Assembly (NCBI GenBank): GCA_026018925.1 | Contig: JAKSZU010000011.1 | Span: 4,035,985 to 4,099,984 of the forward strand | Direction of reading: 5' to 3' | Source of the DNA: Tupaia tana | Taxonomy: Eukaryota; Chordata; Mammalia; Scandentia; Tupaiidae | Length of the DNA: 64,000 nt | Shown here: positions 22,601 through 37,800 of the stretch, piece after piece | How the letters are laid out: each line of letters opens with the position of its first letter | Numbering within the stretch: the stretch's first letter is position 1 | Notes under the pieces: model-generated | Database searches by the model: none | Seen by the model: the letters and a program-made list of their open reading frames with translations, nothing else | What the model was told of the DNA's origin: nothing | Made by a program: the position numbers and the translations under genes

Positions 22601-25600
22601 ACCCTCCAGCGGGGAGGGCCACACTATAGTCCCTTTTCCAGTCTCCTCTCAGGATTTTGGGCGTACATGCCCAGTGTGAGTTTAAGCTGCCAGGCCAAGG
22701 ACTCAAACTGTGGTTTACTATGTGGGAGACCAGCAACATAACCATTACGCCATCTACTAGTCCCAGAAACAATTTCTTTAATCTTTTTAATTACAGTGAG
22801 ATCTTCTGCTTGAAGATAACAGAGGCAGTTAAACCTAAACTAAAACTGAAATATTGCCAACTTCCAGGTAATCTTTAAGCACAAAAGGTATTAGTTCTCA
22901 AAAGATTATGGAAGAGATTATATATAAATATTAAAAGCTGAGTCATTTTTTTATGTGCTTGGTTTTTATCAGAATATGTGAAATGATCTCATTCTAGTAT
23001 CTTTCTTTTTATTTGTGTCTATAGAGACACCTCTGGAGAGCAGTAGCACTCTTAATGGAAGATGTGATCTTCAGGATTGTTTTTTGTCCCCTCTCCTTTT
23101 TGTTCCTACTCTTTATAACCTAGAGTTCGTTTGTACTGAGGCCATCTTTTCTTTTTCAGTAGTAAGTCACTTTCATTCAAAAACAGTATGAAACTACTTG
23201 TATTATAACTACAGTGTATGCATACAGATAAAGACTAGATGCAAACAAAAACTGATAAGCTGGGAGCGGGACATTCTTCCATCTGCTCAGGTTACTCTAA
23301 TGTCTGGGCAAGTCAGACATTAAAAATTAAAAAGAAACATACAAGCCTCAGAGGTGACTGAGCATAAAGACAAATGAAACCTGGTGGTGCATCAGAATTT
23401 GGGGAGTAAACTGGCTTTTCCTTGGGAAAGGCAGCAGAAGTGAGAACTTTACCTGAATGAGGTGACGGGTCCCCTTCCTCTCTCCGTGTCTCAGTGCTAG
23501 TCACGACGGAGGTGCTGGCAGCACCAGGCCCCACTCCCACAGGCTGGGGCATGACAACGCCGTGATCCTCCACTTTGTCATCAAAGCTTCCCATGAGAGC
23601 CTTCCTGATTATGTCCTCTAGACCCAGGTTACTGGCAGGATCAGCAAAAGAGTGGCCTCTAGCACTAACGGAGCCTGGAAGAGACAACCAGAAGCATTTC
23701 CACTTGTTTCTGAGAGGCAGATTGGGAAAGAGAGAAAGGACCAGTTACACACAGCACTTCCACCAGAGTACAACCAATAGCTGGCCTCTCACCTAAAACC
23801 CCCAGAAGCCCACACAAAGGCCACTCAGTCCACAAGTGACAACTCTGGGAAATGTGTTTCCTGAGTGAATCCATCACCCACACTTGTTACAGTTACTCTA
23901 CAATTTTCTGCATTCACTTTGCTAGTTTCTACATTGAGTGAGTTTCTATTCTCTATGTTCATTTATCTTTTCAATAGTTTTTGTTAACTCTTAGTTCCTT
24001 CCTGTGCCATCTCTTCTCTGACTAAATTATGTTTTTGTTTTTGCATACTAGAGCAGTTCTGTGGTATGCAGTAGGTATTCGATACATATTTGTTGGGATA
24101 ACTGTGACCATACTGATTTCATATTGGCAAATAATGTATTTTGAATCTTACCTGATGTAGTAACTGCTGGCAGATTAAAGATCTCAGTTCCGGGCTGAGC
24201 AGCTGCTGTAGTTAAACAAATAGTCAAGTTAACTGAGATGTGTGATACACTGTAATAGAGTCCAAAAAAAGCCTACAATAAAATTAATCTTTTTATTTTC
24301 CGCCATTTTCATTTTTTTTGGAGAGGTTTTTGCTATAGGGTGTGTGCGCTCGCCAGACACACAGAGACAGAAAGCGAGAAATCACCCCTCAGGGGGGATG
24401 GCCACGCCGCAATCCCTTCTCCTCCATTCTCCTCTCGGGATCTTGGGCACGTATGCACACGTGCCCAGCATGAGTTTTAAGCTACCGGGTCCGGGACGCG
24501 AACCGCGGTCGACTACATGGGAGTCCAGCGACATAGCCATTACGCTAACTGCTGGTTCCCTATTTTCCGCCATTTTGAACTTCATTTTTCACTCATTAAA
24601 TGAAGCTACATGAAATAATTTTTTTTTTTAAAGGAAGTTGGGAAGTAAAAATCAAGTGGGGTAAGAAAATCAGAAGAGTAATATAGCTCAAAGAAAGGAG
24701 AGGAACTTTGCATGGCTGGAGAAAAACAGATAGGAAAAAGCTACTCTGAGAACAGGAATCCAGGCTTCCCAGTGAAGATGAAACCCTAAGTGACTCCTGC
24801 AAAGACCAACAGGTTTGTGACAACCTGAGATCAGATTCAGGTCAAAGATCTACCTGGATGAAGGATATGAAAATGACTGTGTATCCTACCAAGGCTGACT
24901 GGAAATTGCTTCTGTTTTCAGGCTACCCCCTGGGAGACCAAAGACGGCCTGCTGACTTCTCACTCTGCTACTGCAGTCTGTAATATGCAGTTTGAATGAA
25001 ACAGCAGAAGATCTGGGAACCACCCACATAGCACTGCACTGGCCAGCGCAGGAATCTGGGGACATAAATGGTGTTTCCATCACCTCTTGCACCTTGATGC
25101 TGAGACTTGTAAACAGAATGCTACGGGAAATAAGAGAGTGGCTAACTGACTGATGTCCCAGAGAAGAACATGGCGTTTCAGGTGAGAATGCACAGGGATG
25201 GGCTTTACCTAGGGCTGAGAGCTGTCTGTGAAGAGGGAAGAGTACAGATGCCCAGAAACTCACCTTCCTAATCAGGGAAGCTTCCAGCTGACAAGAGGAG
25301 GGCAAGGAGGAGGAAAATCCCCAGGAAGAACTACGGATGTCTCTGTCTTACTAACGGGCCAGGAAACATGGTAAATAAACTCAAACCAAAATAACACAGC
25401 CTTGTAGCTGTCACGAAGCGTGTGGAACAGCACTCATTTGTTCATCTGACAGATGTTTACTGAGCAGTTATATACCTGAATCATAATAAAATTACATTCT
25501 TACAGAGACGATCAGACAAGACAAGGTGCTAGTCCAGCACACGGCAGGTTCTACACCTGCAGTGCACCTTCCTTCACTGAGGGATCAGTGGGTTTTCTGA

Positions 25601-28600
25601 GGCCATACAAGTCACAATTACCTGGGTAGCTCTAAAATGCAACTTTTCTACATTACTGAGGCACCATAATTCACATATAATAAGTACTTCAGGTGGCTGC
25701 GATGCACGTTCAAGTTTGAGGACCCCTGGTTTAAAGCAGGTGGGCAAACTGCTGTAAAGAAGGTGGTAACTGCTCCGAAATGGGAAGGAAGGGAGGTCCA
25801 CGGGAGCCACTGAGGCAGACTAGGCGAGAGAACTGAGGGAGGGCTGGCTGAGAAACGAGCAGTGGAGTGAAGGTCACTGTTAGGGAAGGGTGCATGAGTG
25901 TGTCGGGGGAGCGGAACATGAACTCAATCTGAGATAGTCAAGAAGCAGGTGAGATACTTGAGAACAAATGCAGTCCAAGAAGACTCATGCTGCATTAAGG
26001 AGAGCTGGATGGAAAAAGCTGGCTGGATGCCAGATTCTACCTGGGCATTTTCAGCACCAAAGTGATAGCTGAAACCCTTGGGGGGATGGAATGACTCAGA
26101 TTTTAGGGCAAGAGACGAAAAGGGCTGAGAAGAGAGCCCTGAGGAAAACCAAACTCATGGGGTAGACAGACTGAGCCTCTAAAGACACAGAAGTGGCCAA
26201 AGCAGAAAAAACAGACTATAGAGTCTGAAAGCCAGGGGAAAGGTTCAGTGTCAAAAGCTGCGAAGAGATGAAATTAGACTTTAAAGTGGTAAGAGAAAGT
26301 CACTGGTGTCCCTGGTTGGGAACACTGAGGCAAGACACACAGACTGCAGTGAGGCTGTCTTGGCTGCTGCTGGCTTTGTGCTCTCAGGTCCACTTTCCAG
26401 GGAAGGCTGAATAGCAGGTGCCCTGAGGTCCCAGGCACCCACTGGTTCTTTAATATGAATCTCTTCCCACAATCAGTAAGTTCATCCAATAAAAAAAAAA
26501 AGGCCTCTAAAACAGTTCTGTTAATACTTGCATTAAGATATTAACACACTTTATGTCTGATTCAAGTTAGGTACTTAATTTTATCATACATTTTCAGAGT
26601 AGAGACCATCCGTCATACTAAAAATAGCCAACAGGAATACTCTGCTCAGTGACTGTTGCATCCTTGAGTGAGAACGCTACTCCCTAAGGACAATGAAACA
26701 ACGAGGTAAAAGAAGAAACCAGAAAGCAGGCCTCTGCAACTCATGTGGCATCTCCCTGCTGAGAGTTTCCTTCTCACTAAAAGTCAAGACAAGCACTAAG
26801 AGATGAGTCGAACCATATCCAGGTGAGATGACTCTCAACGACTGGTGGCCCAGGTCGCCCAGGTCTGTACTCTCTGGGTTCTGAGAGATTCTGACATGAC
26901 AGGACCGTATTTTTGTTGGTGGTGTTTGAGAAGCTATAAACAGTAGATGAGACAGTTTACTGGAGACAGAGAATTGTAAGATGGTAATATAAAAAAATAA
27001 AGGATATCTGTCAGCCTGATAGCAATTGTGGTCAATATTCTAAAACATTTATCTTTTAGATGATTTGTTGACAATAAGAAATGATCTAGGAAGAGTTTAC
27101 AGATAAAAAGTGGCTTTGGGTTCATTCCTTTTTCTCTTTGTCATGCAACACTTATGAAGCACAGAGTGGCACAATCCAGACATATCCACCAGGCAGTGCA
27201 CGGCCCACAGTGACGTTTCTCTTGACAGAGTCAAGAGAGTTTGGTAGATGGTAGACCATGGAAATAAAGCAGATTGAAGAAAAGACAGCTAAGACAGAAA
27301 GTACAACCAGGAAAGGGGCCAAATAACAGCATGAGGAGGTTTCTGATTCGTGTGTGCTACTAGAAGGGAAGGTTCTGCCATAGAGCTTTATCTGTGGGGT
27401 GGTTACCCACAATCTGGGTCTTGATGCTATGAGCACAGAATGTAAGAAGCATCATTAGAAACATGCACTCGAGTTGAGAGGCCTGGAGTTATTTATTAAT
27501 TATGTAACCTGTGCCAGCTATTAAAACTCTGAGTCTCAGTTTCTGTATCTACAAAATGGAGGTAAGGATGATGTACAGTATGTAGGGTTGTGAGGACTGA
27601 AAGAGTTTATATATACACAGGCTTAGAATAGTACCTATTAAGTGCTAGATAACTTTTTGCTACCATTATTATTGATGCTACCATGTTATTAGATGGTCTG
27701 TTTATATCAGAGTTGCATATGAATGCTACATGAATGACTTGAGATCCAGAAAGATACTGACAGGGTAGAAAATGCAGTTAGGGGCCAGTCCATGGTATGG
27801 TAGTTCAAGTAGCTAGATCCCACGTGGCCTACTGTGTGGGTTGAGTCCTAGACTCTGCGGCTTGAAAAACACACGGGGCACATATGTGCATGTGTGCCCC
27901 AAATCCTGACAGAAGGCAGAGATTGAGGAGAAGTGACTATGGTGTGACCGTACCACATGGGGGGTGTGTGGGGGGGTGATGCTTTCTCACTTTCTCTCCC
28001 TCACCGCCCCCATGAAAGCATCTATCTACCCTCCAGCAAAATTAGAAAAAGAAACATAGCTGGAATAAAGCAAGCATAGACTGCCTTGTCCCAGCATGTG
28101 GAACTAGTAATTGTGAAAGGGACTCAGGGAGTGTGCGTGATGAGCAACCATCAAAAGGCCTGGACATCTGTTTTGGTGCCAAGTGCACCCTCACTCGGTG
28201 CACTGTTGCTCAGATTGCCAACGACAAAGCTAAGACAATCTTAGGTACCTTAGTGATGAACTTAAGATAGATCATATCATACTGCTGTTTTGCATTACTC
28301 AGAACCTACTAGAAGGCTAAGCTAAATAAAAGGTTTTTGGTAGGGAGCAATTGAGTTGACAGGGGAACTCAGAGAACATGTGATGGACAGCTGATGAAAT
28401 GGGCTATTTATAGACACAAGACTGATAAAGGACATGCCTTTAAATGTCTGAAGAGATGTGTGGAGGTGGCCCAAATGCATTAACTAAGATGAGTGGGTTT
28501 AAAAAGAAAACAATAAGAAGAGTTAATCCACACCAGAAAAAGTATCCTAGACATAGCATTTTGTTCAAAGAGAAAATGGACAGGTAGCTCCATAGAGGAG

Positions 28601-31600
28601 CAAGTTCCTGTTCTTTTTTTATAATTATTTTTTAAACTTTATTTATTTATTTTTAATTTGAGCGGAGAGGGACAGTATGAGAGAGAGAAAGGGAAAGTGA
28701 GAAAGCAAGCCACCAGGTCTAAGACTTGAACCGCGGTCAGCCATGTGGGAATCTAACGCCCCTCACCCACCACGCCATCTGCCGGTCCCAACAAGTTCCT
28801 GCTCTTAATTAGCAACTCTTTATGAACTGCCACACATCTGAGAAGGAACTTTAGGGTCAGATGTGTTGGACAGATGCCCTATAAAAGCCTTCAAACTCAA
28901 GGATTACAGGAGAGGAAACATTGGAGGATCATTATTAATGTACATTTTATTTGGGGTTCATGAAAGAAATCCCACTTACCCATATCAGAGTCACCTCCAC
29001 CAGAGGAGTTCAACTTACGAAAAATCTCCTGCTTCTTTGATTTAACCATGGGTGATGTGTTTTCAAGCTTGGTGAAGAATGAAGGCAAGTAGCTTATACT
29101 CCCTGGTGAGCGGGAATCATTCCTGGTAGGAACATAGTTATATCTGTTATAATCCCATACTCCTCACCCTGGGGCTGTTCTATCAATGATGAGTCATCAA
29201 GTACCTGGAAGACTTATCATCTCCCCACCCAGTGTTTGTGGTTACAACTCCAAGAAACAGTATGTGCCTGCAAGCCAGTTAGTGCATCATTTGAGGACAC
29301 AGTCAAATACTGTAGCTCTGAAAGATGAAATGATACAATCTAGAGCAGAGATTCTTACAGGGTGAGTAAGAAGCAAAGATTAAGAGAAGCTCAGAAACAG
29401 CTTATCTTGATGTTTTCTGCTGAACAGCACAAATGCTGATATTTATTTATGGTTACTACATACTCTGGAGTGCACTAGAATTATAACAGCGCAATTGCCT
29501 ATAAAATAGCAAGAGGCCAGACCTAAGCAATCAGCAGTTCAACAGAATAGCTAAAGTGATAAATCTTTTTACAATCATTTCAAGTTACCTAACAGATGAG
29601 TTTAAACAGTTCCACATTTTACTGGCAGCTTCCTATACTGACACATTTTTAAAAACAAGTTTCCCCTAACAGCTCAAGGGCACCAAGGATCTGGTAAGAG
29701 CCAGAATGAATAACAGAGAGCACAGAGAAAGAAGGCTGCTGATAACATAGTCTACAGATTCACTCATCTTTCAAACACAAGAATACTCACTACAAACAAA
29801 TAAGACACAGTCCCCGTTCTCAGACTTAGGGAAAACATGTAAATGTATGATTTACCATCATTCCCTCTGTAAAAAATGGATTTTCTTCCTCATTTAATTG
29901 AAAGGTACCAACATCTATTTGTTTGCCTCTGACTATACACAGTAAGTAATAACATGTCGTAGAAACGGCACTAGCAGTTGAACACTGCACAGGCCTTGGT
30001 TTAAGACTGCACTCTCCCCCTTTATTTCCAGTATGACCATGGGCATGTCATGACTTCAGAGCACCAGGAGGGTTGGCCACACCTGAAGAAGCATCAGTAT
30101 CAGCAGAAAGGAATTTAGGGAATCACTTGGACAGCCTAAGGGTGAACTGGCAGGAAATGGAAGTTGGGTGGGCAGCGTAAACCTGGCTACCAGGGAGCTC
30201 AAGTGCCATGCTAATGCCTGAGTGCTTGCATGTGCATGAGTTTTAGACAAATCACTCTGGAGTCATTATGGAGAATGACTGGAAAGGGGCCAAATCAAAG
30301 GCATTTAATTCAAATGTGAATTAAAATCTAATAGTCAATAGGGTTGGGGTCAGGATTAGAAACAGATAATCTAAAATGTGCAAAGCACAGTAATAGCACA
30401 ACTGGACCCAGACAGATACAGTCCAGGATTTGTATCCGGGGACCTCTTAAACACGCAGGGTGCAGGCATACATGTCTGTGGTCTTTGCATGCCTATGACG
30501 AGGACCAGCTGAGACAGGTGGATTGTGCTGTGACTACCCTATTAAGGATGCCTCTGTTCCTTCTGAATACAATCCACAATGCTTGGTATACAGTAGTAAA
30601 CATTCAAATGTTGGTTGGATCAATAGGTGACCCTCCTCTGACAGAGAGGCTTTTAAGAATAATCTAGAGGATTTCATTTCAAAAACATTTTCTGTAACCT
30701 ATTTAAATATCACAACTTTTTCAGTAAAACTCAAATTAGATCACCAGAAAAACATGTTAAATGAGTCTCTAAAAGTCCTATCCCAACATACATATAAGCC
30801 AAGAAGAGAAAAGGCACTGACTTAAGGAAAAGTGAAGGCACTGCCCAGCCATCACCCCCACCAGGAACAGGAAATATACAGTCGCTGGAAAGTGTACTCA
30901 CTCCTCACCTCTGCTCAGCAGGCTCTGCTCCCCGCTGAGCCAAGAGCAGCATGGGGTCCTGTTTCTCATGCACGACTGGAACCTGGGGTGGGGAGATGGG
31001 CTCGTAGGGCTCTGATGAGACGTGACTCCTCTCTGGAGACTTTCCAGGCCTGCTAATTGTAACAGGTGAACATCAGACTGTGCTTCAAAGGCTAACCTAA
31101 GGCTTACCCTAAGCAGACACTGGTTAACTCATGACTTCATTCAGGAAAAGGAGCAAAAGTTGAACTTCTACCAGAAAGGTCTAGGGCATTCACTGCATAG
31201 GGAGATACCAAAACTCAGCCTGTTAGTGCCACTTTACCCAAGCATGCCCAGGGATTTGGGAGTCATCACAGGCCATGTCATTGGAGCAGCAGCAGCAGCT
31301 CCACTGTGAGGCTCCGTGTGCATGTCAAGGTCAGCTTCACCCTACTCTTGGCCAGTTAGTCTAGGTGAACCTTCCAGGGGCTACCTGCTCATCTGGAGTC
31401 ATCGTTCCCCATTAAGTTAAGAATCAAGGCTTTGGGCATTCCACTGGAGCCCGCTCAGGAGTTCTGTCAAGTGAGTTCACCACAGGCCTCATTACACTAT
31501 TTTAGGACTCAGAGGTTCTCTGCAACTTAAGGTTTTCCTCTGGAAACCATGCTGGGAAGGGTATTGTGAGAACAACAAATGTTAATCATAATTATGTATG

Positions 31601-31835
31601 TAAAACATTTCCTAGTCAACCCCATCCAATTCATAGAGGTAGGTATTCTGACCATTTTTCAAAGTTCTTTTGGTGAATATCTCTGAAATGCTAAGTCATC
31701 TTATACCCTTATTTACTTATTTATCAAACTTGAAAGCTATCACTTCCCATCCATGAAAGATAACTTGACTTTTCATTGTTGTCCATTTTACTTTAAATCT
31801 GTTTTTTTCTATTTTAACTTTTCTTGGACTAATTC

Positions 31836-31873
<38 letters not shown>

Positions 31874-34800
31874 CTAATTCAACTATATATATATATATAT
31901 ATATATATAAAGAGAGAAATTAGGAAATTAAAATGAGCACACATACCCTTACTTCTACTTCTTTTCCCTGTCCATCCCCACTTCCCAATATCTGTTAGCT
32001 GCAAAACTGATTATCAGGATATTTATTATAGCATTAATATCCTGTTCTAGAACTGCAGAAAAACTATCTTGTGTTTTGCTTATTGATTAACAACCTATCA
32101 AAGGTGTTTTATGTTTGTAAACAGTGCGAACATTTAAAACTATTAAGGTAATCTTGCTAAGACCAATGAAAGAAATATAACATGCTTCATTGAGCTGTGC
32201 AGGTGAAATGTCGTAGAAATTACAAGTGAAAATGCCAAATGGATTCTCTTTTTATCCATAAATGCCATCAACTGCTCAAAATCTGCTACTAGTACTTTGT
32301 GTCAGAGACCACCATGACTCTGTTATACAGCTTTCCATTTCTAGTTGATAACCACATTTATTTTATTTTTATTAATAGTTAAAAAGAAAATAAACATGCT
32401 TTTACGTGACCCTTAAGATCATCCAGCTTCTCAAAATGATTATGTCTGAGATCTGATTCAAAAAGATCTAGTTTGGGGAGGGGCCAGCGAGAATAAAAAT
32501 GAATCAAATCTGGCTCTAGACTGATGATGGTGAGTGCCAAGGCTGCTGACAGGCATGTGGAGGTCCAGTGTATGTTTCTCTCTGTTTTTGTATGTTTGAA
32601 AACTTCTACAATAAAACACTATTTCAAAAAGATGATCATCCAGCTTCTTACATACATTCTTACCTTTCTGTTCTTTGCTAACTCTGACGGGTTGGCAGAC
32701 AGACTAGAGAATCACTTCTCCACATTTCTCTTTTTATTCTCTGAACTATCCACCCTGGCTAATCCACCCTCTGTGTGCCTTCCAGGGTTGTACCAGGATC
32801 TGTTGATATTGTCTTATTTTTCAGCATTGTTATGAATTAACTCCCTTTGTTCTATACAACTGTAGTCATGAGCTGATTTTTAGTCTACCACTTTAAATTA
32901 AATACCTTAACATTCATTCATTAAAAAAAAAAAACCCAAACACACAGAACATAAGAAAAGAAAACAAGCTCTTTATCAAATAACCCTGTCGTGTGAAATG
33001 TTCCCTTCCATGATGCCTCTATTGGCCTCACTTTTATATAATGTCACTTTCCTAAACATCTATTGCTGATGACCCAAAGTCAACCACTGAGGGAGGAAAC
33101 AATGAGAGAGATACGATTCTAAGGGACTAATTAAGTGTCCCTAAACTGCCAAAGAACACATTCTTCAAAACTGTCTTTTTGTACGTCAACAAACAGAATA
33201 TAACAATGTTTGAATATATAAGAAGAAGATACAGGGCCAGCCAGTGGCATGGTGGTTCCCAGCTAGATCATATGGCCAACTGTGCAGTTCAACTCTTGGA
33301 TCTAGTAGCTTGAAAAATACACTGGGTGATGTACATGTGTGCCCAAAATCCCAAAAAGAGGAAGAAAATGAAGGGATTGCTGCATGACTACCCCCTGTGG
33401 TGGGAGGTGCTTTCTCACTTTCCCTCTCTTTCTCTGGTGAGCTCACATGTCCCAAGACCATACCAAAAACAAAACAAAACAAAAAACAACTCATTTACTT
33501 TTCTCGGGAGTAAAGGCAAATAGACTGTAGGTGAGAAAAAGTCCCCATCTTGTAGATATATTCAAATTGTCTTACTGTTAGGAAGTTTACATATGGTTTG
33601 ATGTAAAGACCATACCTCCCCCTGGATTTGTCCACTAGATTTTCAGGAGAGACTCTTGAACCTGGTCTTTGATGGTGGACAGACTGAGACTGGGATTCCG
33701 GGCTGTAACGATTTGATGTTTTAGTCCTCACAGGTGTAGACACCAAAGCAGATGGTGAATTCTGGAATGTAGAAGTGGAAGGCTGCTGGGGAGTCTGTGA
33801 GGAAACTTGATTTCTAGCAAAATCTTGTGTGATAATTTGCTGTGAATGAGAAAAGAAAGTGATTAAACTCAAGTACTTGCTAAAAAAAAGTAGCATAAAA
33901 AAAACTAGACATCTTTACTGTGATTTTTCTTTCTATACAAAATCTACTCTCTATGATCAAAAAAAGAAAAACTAAGAGGAGTAATGAAAAGCTTACACAG
34001 ATATGATCAGCAAGTGTGATCAGCCGATGGGTCCTGGGCACCTGCCCCATGCCTTCTGCCTGTGAGGAAGGGGGCAGCTGCTGCTGCTGTGGAGAAGGGG
34101 ACTCCTGCTGGGGCCGGTAGTGATGCAGTGGTCCTTCATACTGCCTGGTGGGGTCATCTAATGGAGAACAGACTTGTTACTGCCAGAGACTAGCCATAAT
34201 TCAGAAAAACACACAAAAAAAGTAGTAGGACATATCTCTAAACATAGAAAAATATATATCTTAATTTTGAGGAAAAAGATATTCACTGACAGAAGTCTAA
34301 GGTCTTCTAGAATAAAATTTGAACCCAGAAATAGACAAAATTAATATAAACTATTTTCTATATTATTAAAACATAAAAGTAACTGATAATAGCTTAAAAG
34401 TTACTTTACAGTAGTGCAGTTTCAGTTGTTAAAAAAGCTGTCAGAGGGCATGCGCATTCACCATACAGAAACAGAGGAGAGGGAGAAAGCACTCCCCACT
34501 GGGGTATGAGTATGCCACACTCCCTTCTCCTCCATTTCTCTACACTGTCGGGATTTGGGACAACTTGCCCGATATGCTTTTAAAGCCAATGGGTCCAGGA
34601 CTTGAACCACGTGATTGGCCACGTGGGATCCAGCCTTAACCACCAGCCCCATTAGTGCAATTTTAAATGTTTCTGAAACAGGCTCAAAAGATCACCCCAG
34701 AACAAACAAAACATGCTATTAACATGTTCTAGACAGATGATTAGAAACAAATGATAAATACAAACATGAAAACGTAAATGGCAGCTAAAAAAAGACATAC

Positions 34801-37800
34801 TTTCTGCTGAATTTGCCTTAACCACCTCTGGCTGGTAGGTCTGCAGTTTCTCCTGGGATGGTGCAGGAGAGCTGGCTGGGCTTATTACCTCAATAGCATC
34901 GCTTGGCGTTTCATACCTGTGAGAAGATACTTTAAGAAGAAGAAAAAAAAATCATTATTTTAAAACTTACCCTATGTTTCAAGAGTCCAAGTTCTTCAAA
35001 CCTATTTGCATAAGTCTGTTTTATTCTGGTCAGAAGTGTTTGATGGCATTCCAGGTTAATGATGAAGTTCAGCTCAACGGGCTGGATCAAAAGCACCTGA
35101 GTGCTTCCTCAGTGTTTCTAATCTCAGTAGGGCACAGGGTTTTTGGAAATGTCATGGGCTCTGAGATCTTTTTAAAAAGCCGGTAATAAACTGAGAATAG
35201 GGAACGGAACTGCAATATTCTCCTGGGAGCTGGAAAAGAAACCCCTGGGAACACATTCATCCGAAGAGATTAATAAACAAATGAGGGAGAAGGTCTCAAC
35301 AGTTCATTGATGCCAACTCTTGGGACAGTCTGCTCTTTGATGAACTTGGAAACTATAAAACTGCTTCATTATTATGATGGTTTTAAAGCTATGTAACTCT
35401 GTGTAATGATTTTCTTAAATAATTACAGTATTGCTGAAAAACATTACTCCAAATTACTTTTCAGCACCATGCTACATTGTGAAAATAAAAAGAAATGAAA
35501 ATGTCTGAGGGAAATTTACAGAAAGGGAGGATGGTAACCAGTGCCCACATTGGAAAAGGGTCCCCTCTAAGATGCAGATCCTCAACTGAGGGCCATGCAT
35601 TTGGGAGTAAAGAGAGCTTTTCAGGGTCCTACCACGGTGGGTCCTAATCCTGCCTCAGAGATGGGGGTTGAGGGGAAGCACATATAACCTCCTACTCAGG
35701 AAAGTTCTGCCCTTCGAGGGCTCTTTGCATCACAGGCTGCACCAAAGAATTTGAGGAAACTGTTAGATGGGCTCAGAGGCTTCATGCCATTGGCTGGACC
35801 CAGGTTTAGAGGTGGGAATGAGCTTGACTAACTCAGCCACCACTTGTTCCTCTACTACTTGATGGAACAGTCCTTCCTACCCCAGACACACCATGGAAAC
35901 TCAAGTTACCTGGGTTCTAGCACACTCAGGGAACAGAAACTGATAAATGGGATGGAAATGATCACTGAGGTCACCAGGGAAGTCATGACATATTTTTCTA
36001 TGTTTTCCTATGCAAAAATGCACCATGACTTTCCTGATGACCAAATAAATTCTAAGTAATTTCTACTGATTTGTAATTTTTGTGTCCACTGTTCCTCATC
36101 ACTGTTTATGTGGACAACCTAAAGCTATTGTCCAGTGTTTGGTCACTGAAAGTCTGGCCCTGATCCGTGTCACATTGCCCTTGAAGCCCTATGGGGCAAG
36201 GCTAAGGCAATATGCTGCATGTTGAGAGTGAAGGAGGCTCTTGAGTCAAACTGAGAACCACACTGGATCATTTACATAAAGAGTCTGTGGACTTCATTGC
36301 AAGTCACTGCCTGGCAACAACAAAGATAACCACACTTAGAGACATGAAGATTCAGAAACAGAAGCTGAGCTTAGACCTCCAGAGGTGATTAGTGAGCCCC
36401 CGTATACTACACCATGCAATAAACCCAAGTGGGTCACTACATGTGCTGGTGACTTCCCTCTGGAACATCTACTCCATAACTCCATCTCCTCCTCTGCTAG
36501 CAAGTTTCTGCATGCAGAAAACCTATGTTGTGGATTTTCCTAATGCCAGGCAAGAAGCCCGTCTTCTATACAATATACTACAAAGCTGTCCTATCTGCTC
36601 TAAAAACCTCAGCAACAGCGTAGATATGTACACAACAAGTTATGATTAGCCAGGTAGATCCTCAGAGACGAGAACTGGACATTGCATTCTGGTGCACAAG
36701 AAAGCATATTTTCATTATTCCCTACCCTACTCAATCTCTTTAATGGAGTTAGAGAGAGATGAGATTAAACTACTTCCAAAACACCTGCTTAAGAAATTCC
36801 AAGACTTCAGACCATAGTTAGAAATTTTTAAAAAGAAACTTTTTTCTAGCATTTTCATATAGATCTATGAACTCTTACAGGTTTGAGGTATGTGCATCAC
36901 AGTGAATAACCAGATTTGATACAAATCCAACTTGTAAGAAATGTGCTACCTAAATCCCAACCACCAGTAGTACTAGGTAGTCTTTTTAAAAATCTATGTG
37001 ATAGGGGCAACCAGCAGTTAGCGTAATGGCTATGTCGCTGGACTCCCACGTAGTCGACTGCGGTTCGCGTCCCGGACCTGGTGGCTTAAAACTCATGCTG
37101 GGCGTGTGTGCATGCGTGCCCAAGATCCTGAGAGGAGAAGGGATTGCGGCGTGACCATCCCCCCTGGGGGTTGATTTCTTGCTTTCTGTCTCTATATCTC
37201 TCTGTCTGTCAGGTGAGTGCACGCGCCCTATAGTAAAAACCTCTCAAAAAAAAAAAAAAAAAAAAAAAAATCTATGTGATAGAAAAAGGACGAAAGGTGC
37301 TTTGGGGTATTTCCTGCATGCTGAACCACGTCCTAGTATACACACTTCCTGAGAAATGACGCCTCTGAGCTCTCAGCAGAGTCTGATTATACATGATCTA
37401 CCCATCCCCTTGTGAAGTCTCAATATGTTAATACATTCTGGCCATTGTCTACTTTTCAATATAGGTTCTATAAAAGGTATAGTTTTCCCAGGACAAATTC
37501 ATTCCTAGGCTTATATTAGGTCATTGGGAAAGTTATGACTTAATTTTTCTATGTTTTCTATGCAAAAATGCGTCATGACTTTCCCAGTGACTCAATACAT
37601 AGCAAACTGGGTATGGAAATAATCGCGGAAATAATAGATGATGCATTTTTACACTACTAACCCACAAACCCTTTTTTGATTACATTTTCCCACCAAGCAT
37701 TGAAGCACTGGGTTTTAAAAAATACCATACAATTCTGGTTTACCTAAAGAATAAAGCAGTTCTTTACTCAGATATCACATTGTGAAACTCAGATCGCGAT

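Noticed and set aside
34911..34920. Acceptor CTCACAG/GTATGAAACG as start of NCOR1 window exon 15 (right end 34,916).
   Set aside because: It would leave the junction out of frame; the upstream TTCTTAAAG acceptor gives LSSHRYETP in frame and matches NCoR1.
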